Position numbers and translations under genes: made by a program. 64,000 nt of DNA, taken from the NCBI RefSeq assembly GCF_900103865.1, contig NZ_FNII01000014.1, forward strand, positions 1 through 64,000, read 5' to 3'. Source of the DNA: Vreelandella arcis. GTDB taxonomy: Bacteria > Pseudomonadota > Gammaproteobacteria > Pseudomonadales > Halomonadaceae. Each line of letters begins with the position of its first letter. The stretch's first letter is position 1. A model generated the notes under the pieces. It ran no database searches and was not told where the DNA came from. It saw only the letters and a program-made list of their open reading frames with translations. Shown piece by piece: positions 63,941 to 64,000 of this stretch.

Positions 63941-64000
63941 ATGGCCGCTACGCCTATTCCTCTTGAAGTGCGACATATAAAAAAACGCTTTGGCGATACG
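63941..64000 (+). CDS. ABC transporter ATP-binding protein, first 20 codons (runs off right edge)
   Basis: Begins at ATG 63941 after TTGGAG: MAATPIPLEVRHIKKRFGDT. The phrase LEVRHIKKRFGDT is the N-terminus of HisP/GlnQ-type ATPases of polar amino-acid importers. The gene continues beyond the window. Adjacency to astE suggests an arginine/lysine/histidine importer, but only 20 codons are visible. Confidence 0.75.
   Translation, partial: MAATPIPLEVRHIKKRFGDT

Noticed and set aside
63780-63980. 66-codon frame near the right edge
   Set aside because: Overlaps the start of the ABC ATPase, which has a ribosome site and family N-terminus.

Overview
The window is a gene-dense chromosomal segment from a gammaproteobacterium, most likely a member of the Halomonadaceae (Halomonas or a close relative). 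The evidence is a BCCT transporter and a betaine-type binding protein (compatible-solute physiology), a Tat-exported high-potential iron-sulfur protein, the PHA regulator PhaR, moderately high GC and acidic proteins. No rRNA, insertion sequence, prophage or CRISPR array is visible. The only mobile element I can support is an intein in DnaB.

Layout. 1-8.4 kb (minus strand): a LapA-type biofilm adhesin and its type I secretion system, read in the order tolC-SPOR, lapB-like ABC transporter, lapC-like HlyD, LuxR regulator, adhesin (the adhesin runs off the left edge). 8.8-15.3 kb: DMT and MFS transporters, a Rdx/SelT-like protein, a short LOV photoreceptor, EttA, a Coq7-like protein with altered metal ligands and a HIT protein. 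15.4-21.5 kb: phosphoribulokinase, a thioesterase, PurD, PhaR, RsmE, a retropepsin-like protein and a lytic transglycosylase. 21.6-26.6 kb: a light/heme block with a DASH-type photolyase plus a 54-aa DUF2256 gene, ferrochelatase, and an FeS-type photolyase plus a DCC protein. 27-36.5 kb: core information genes, namely dnaB with a 507-aa intein, rplI, a DUF2232-like gene, rpsR, rpsF, rlmB, rnr, and three tandem tRNA-Leu(CAG) genes.

36.7-42.5 kb: a BCCT transporter translationally coupled to a CocE/NonD hydrolase, then LysR, a DNA/RNA non-specific endonuclease and a stand-alone Lrp-type ligand domain. 42.8-48 kb: HiPIP, then the stress module yeaG-yeaH-spoVR. 48.3-54.6 kb: threonine aldolase, dienoyl-CoA reductase, a DMT transporter, a GNAT-nitrilase fusion and an alkyltransferase-like protein. 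54.6-64 kb: a LysR divergent from a gamma-butyrobetaine-dioxygenase-like enzyme and a betaine-type binding protein, then YjbQ, lipocalin, a tartrate/malate dehydrogenase, an SMP-30 protein, WrbA, a hemerythrin-like protein, AstE, and the first 20 codons of an ABC ATPase at the right edge.

Themes linking the genes: surface attachment (adhesin plus dedicated secretion), light sensing and UV repair (LOV, two photolyases, DUF2256, ATL), and quaternary-amine uptake and breakdown (BCCT plus hydrolase; butyrobetaine dioxygenase plus binding protein). Points most worth a second look are the DnaB intein in the Walker A loop with an embedded HTH, the Coq7 with substituted iron ligands, the TolC-SPOR fusion, the BCCT-CocE-LysR cassette, the photolyase promoter with a GTACAA/TTGTAC dyad, and paired repeats upstream of the HiPIP gene. 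Many starts were moved downstream of the longest open frame when a Shine-Dalgarno sequence and family alignment agreed; these choices are stated per gene. All functional calls rest on reading the sequence and on recalled family knowledge; no database search was run.
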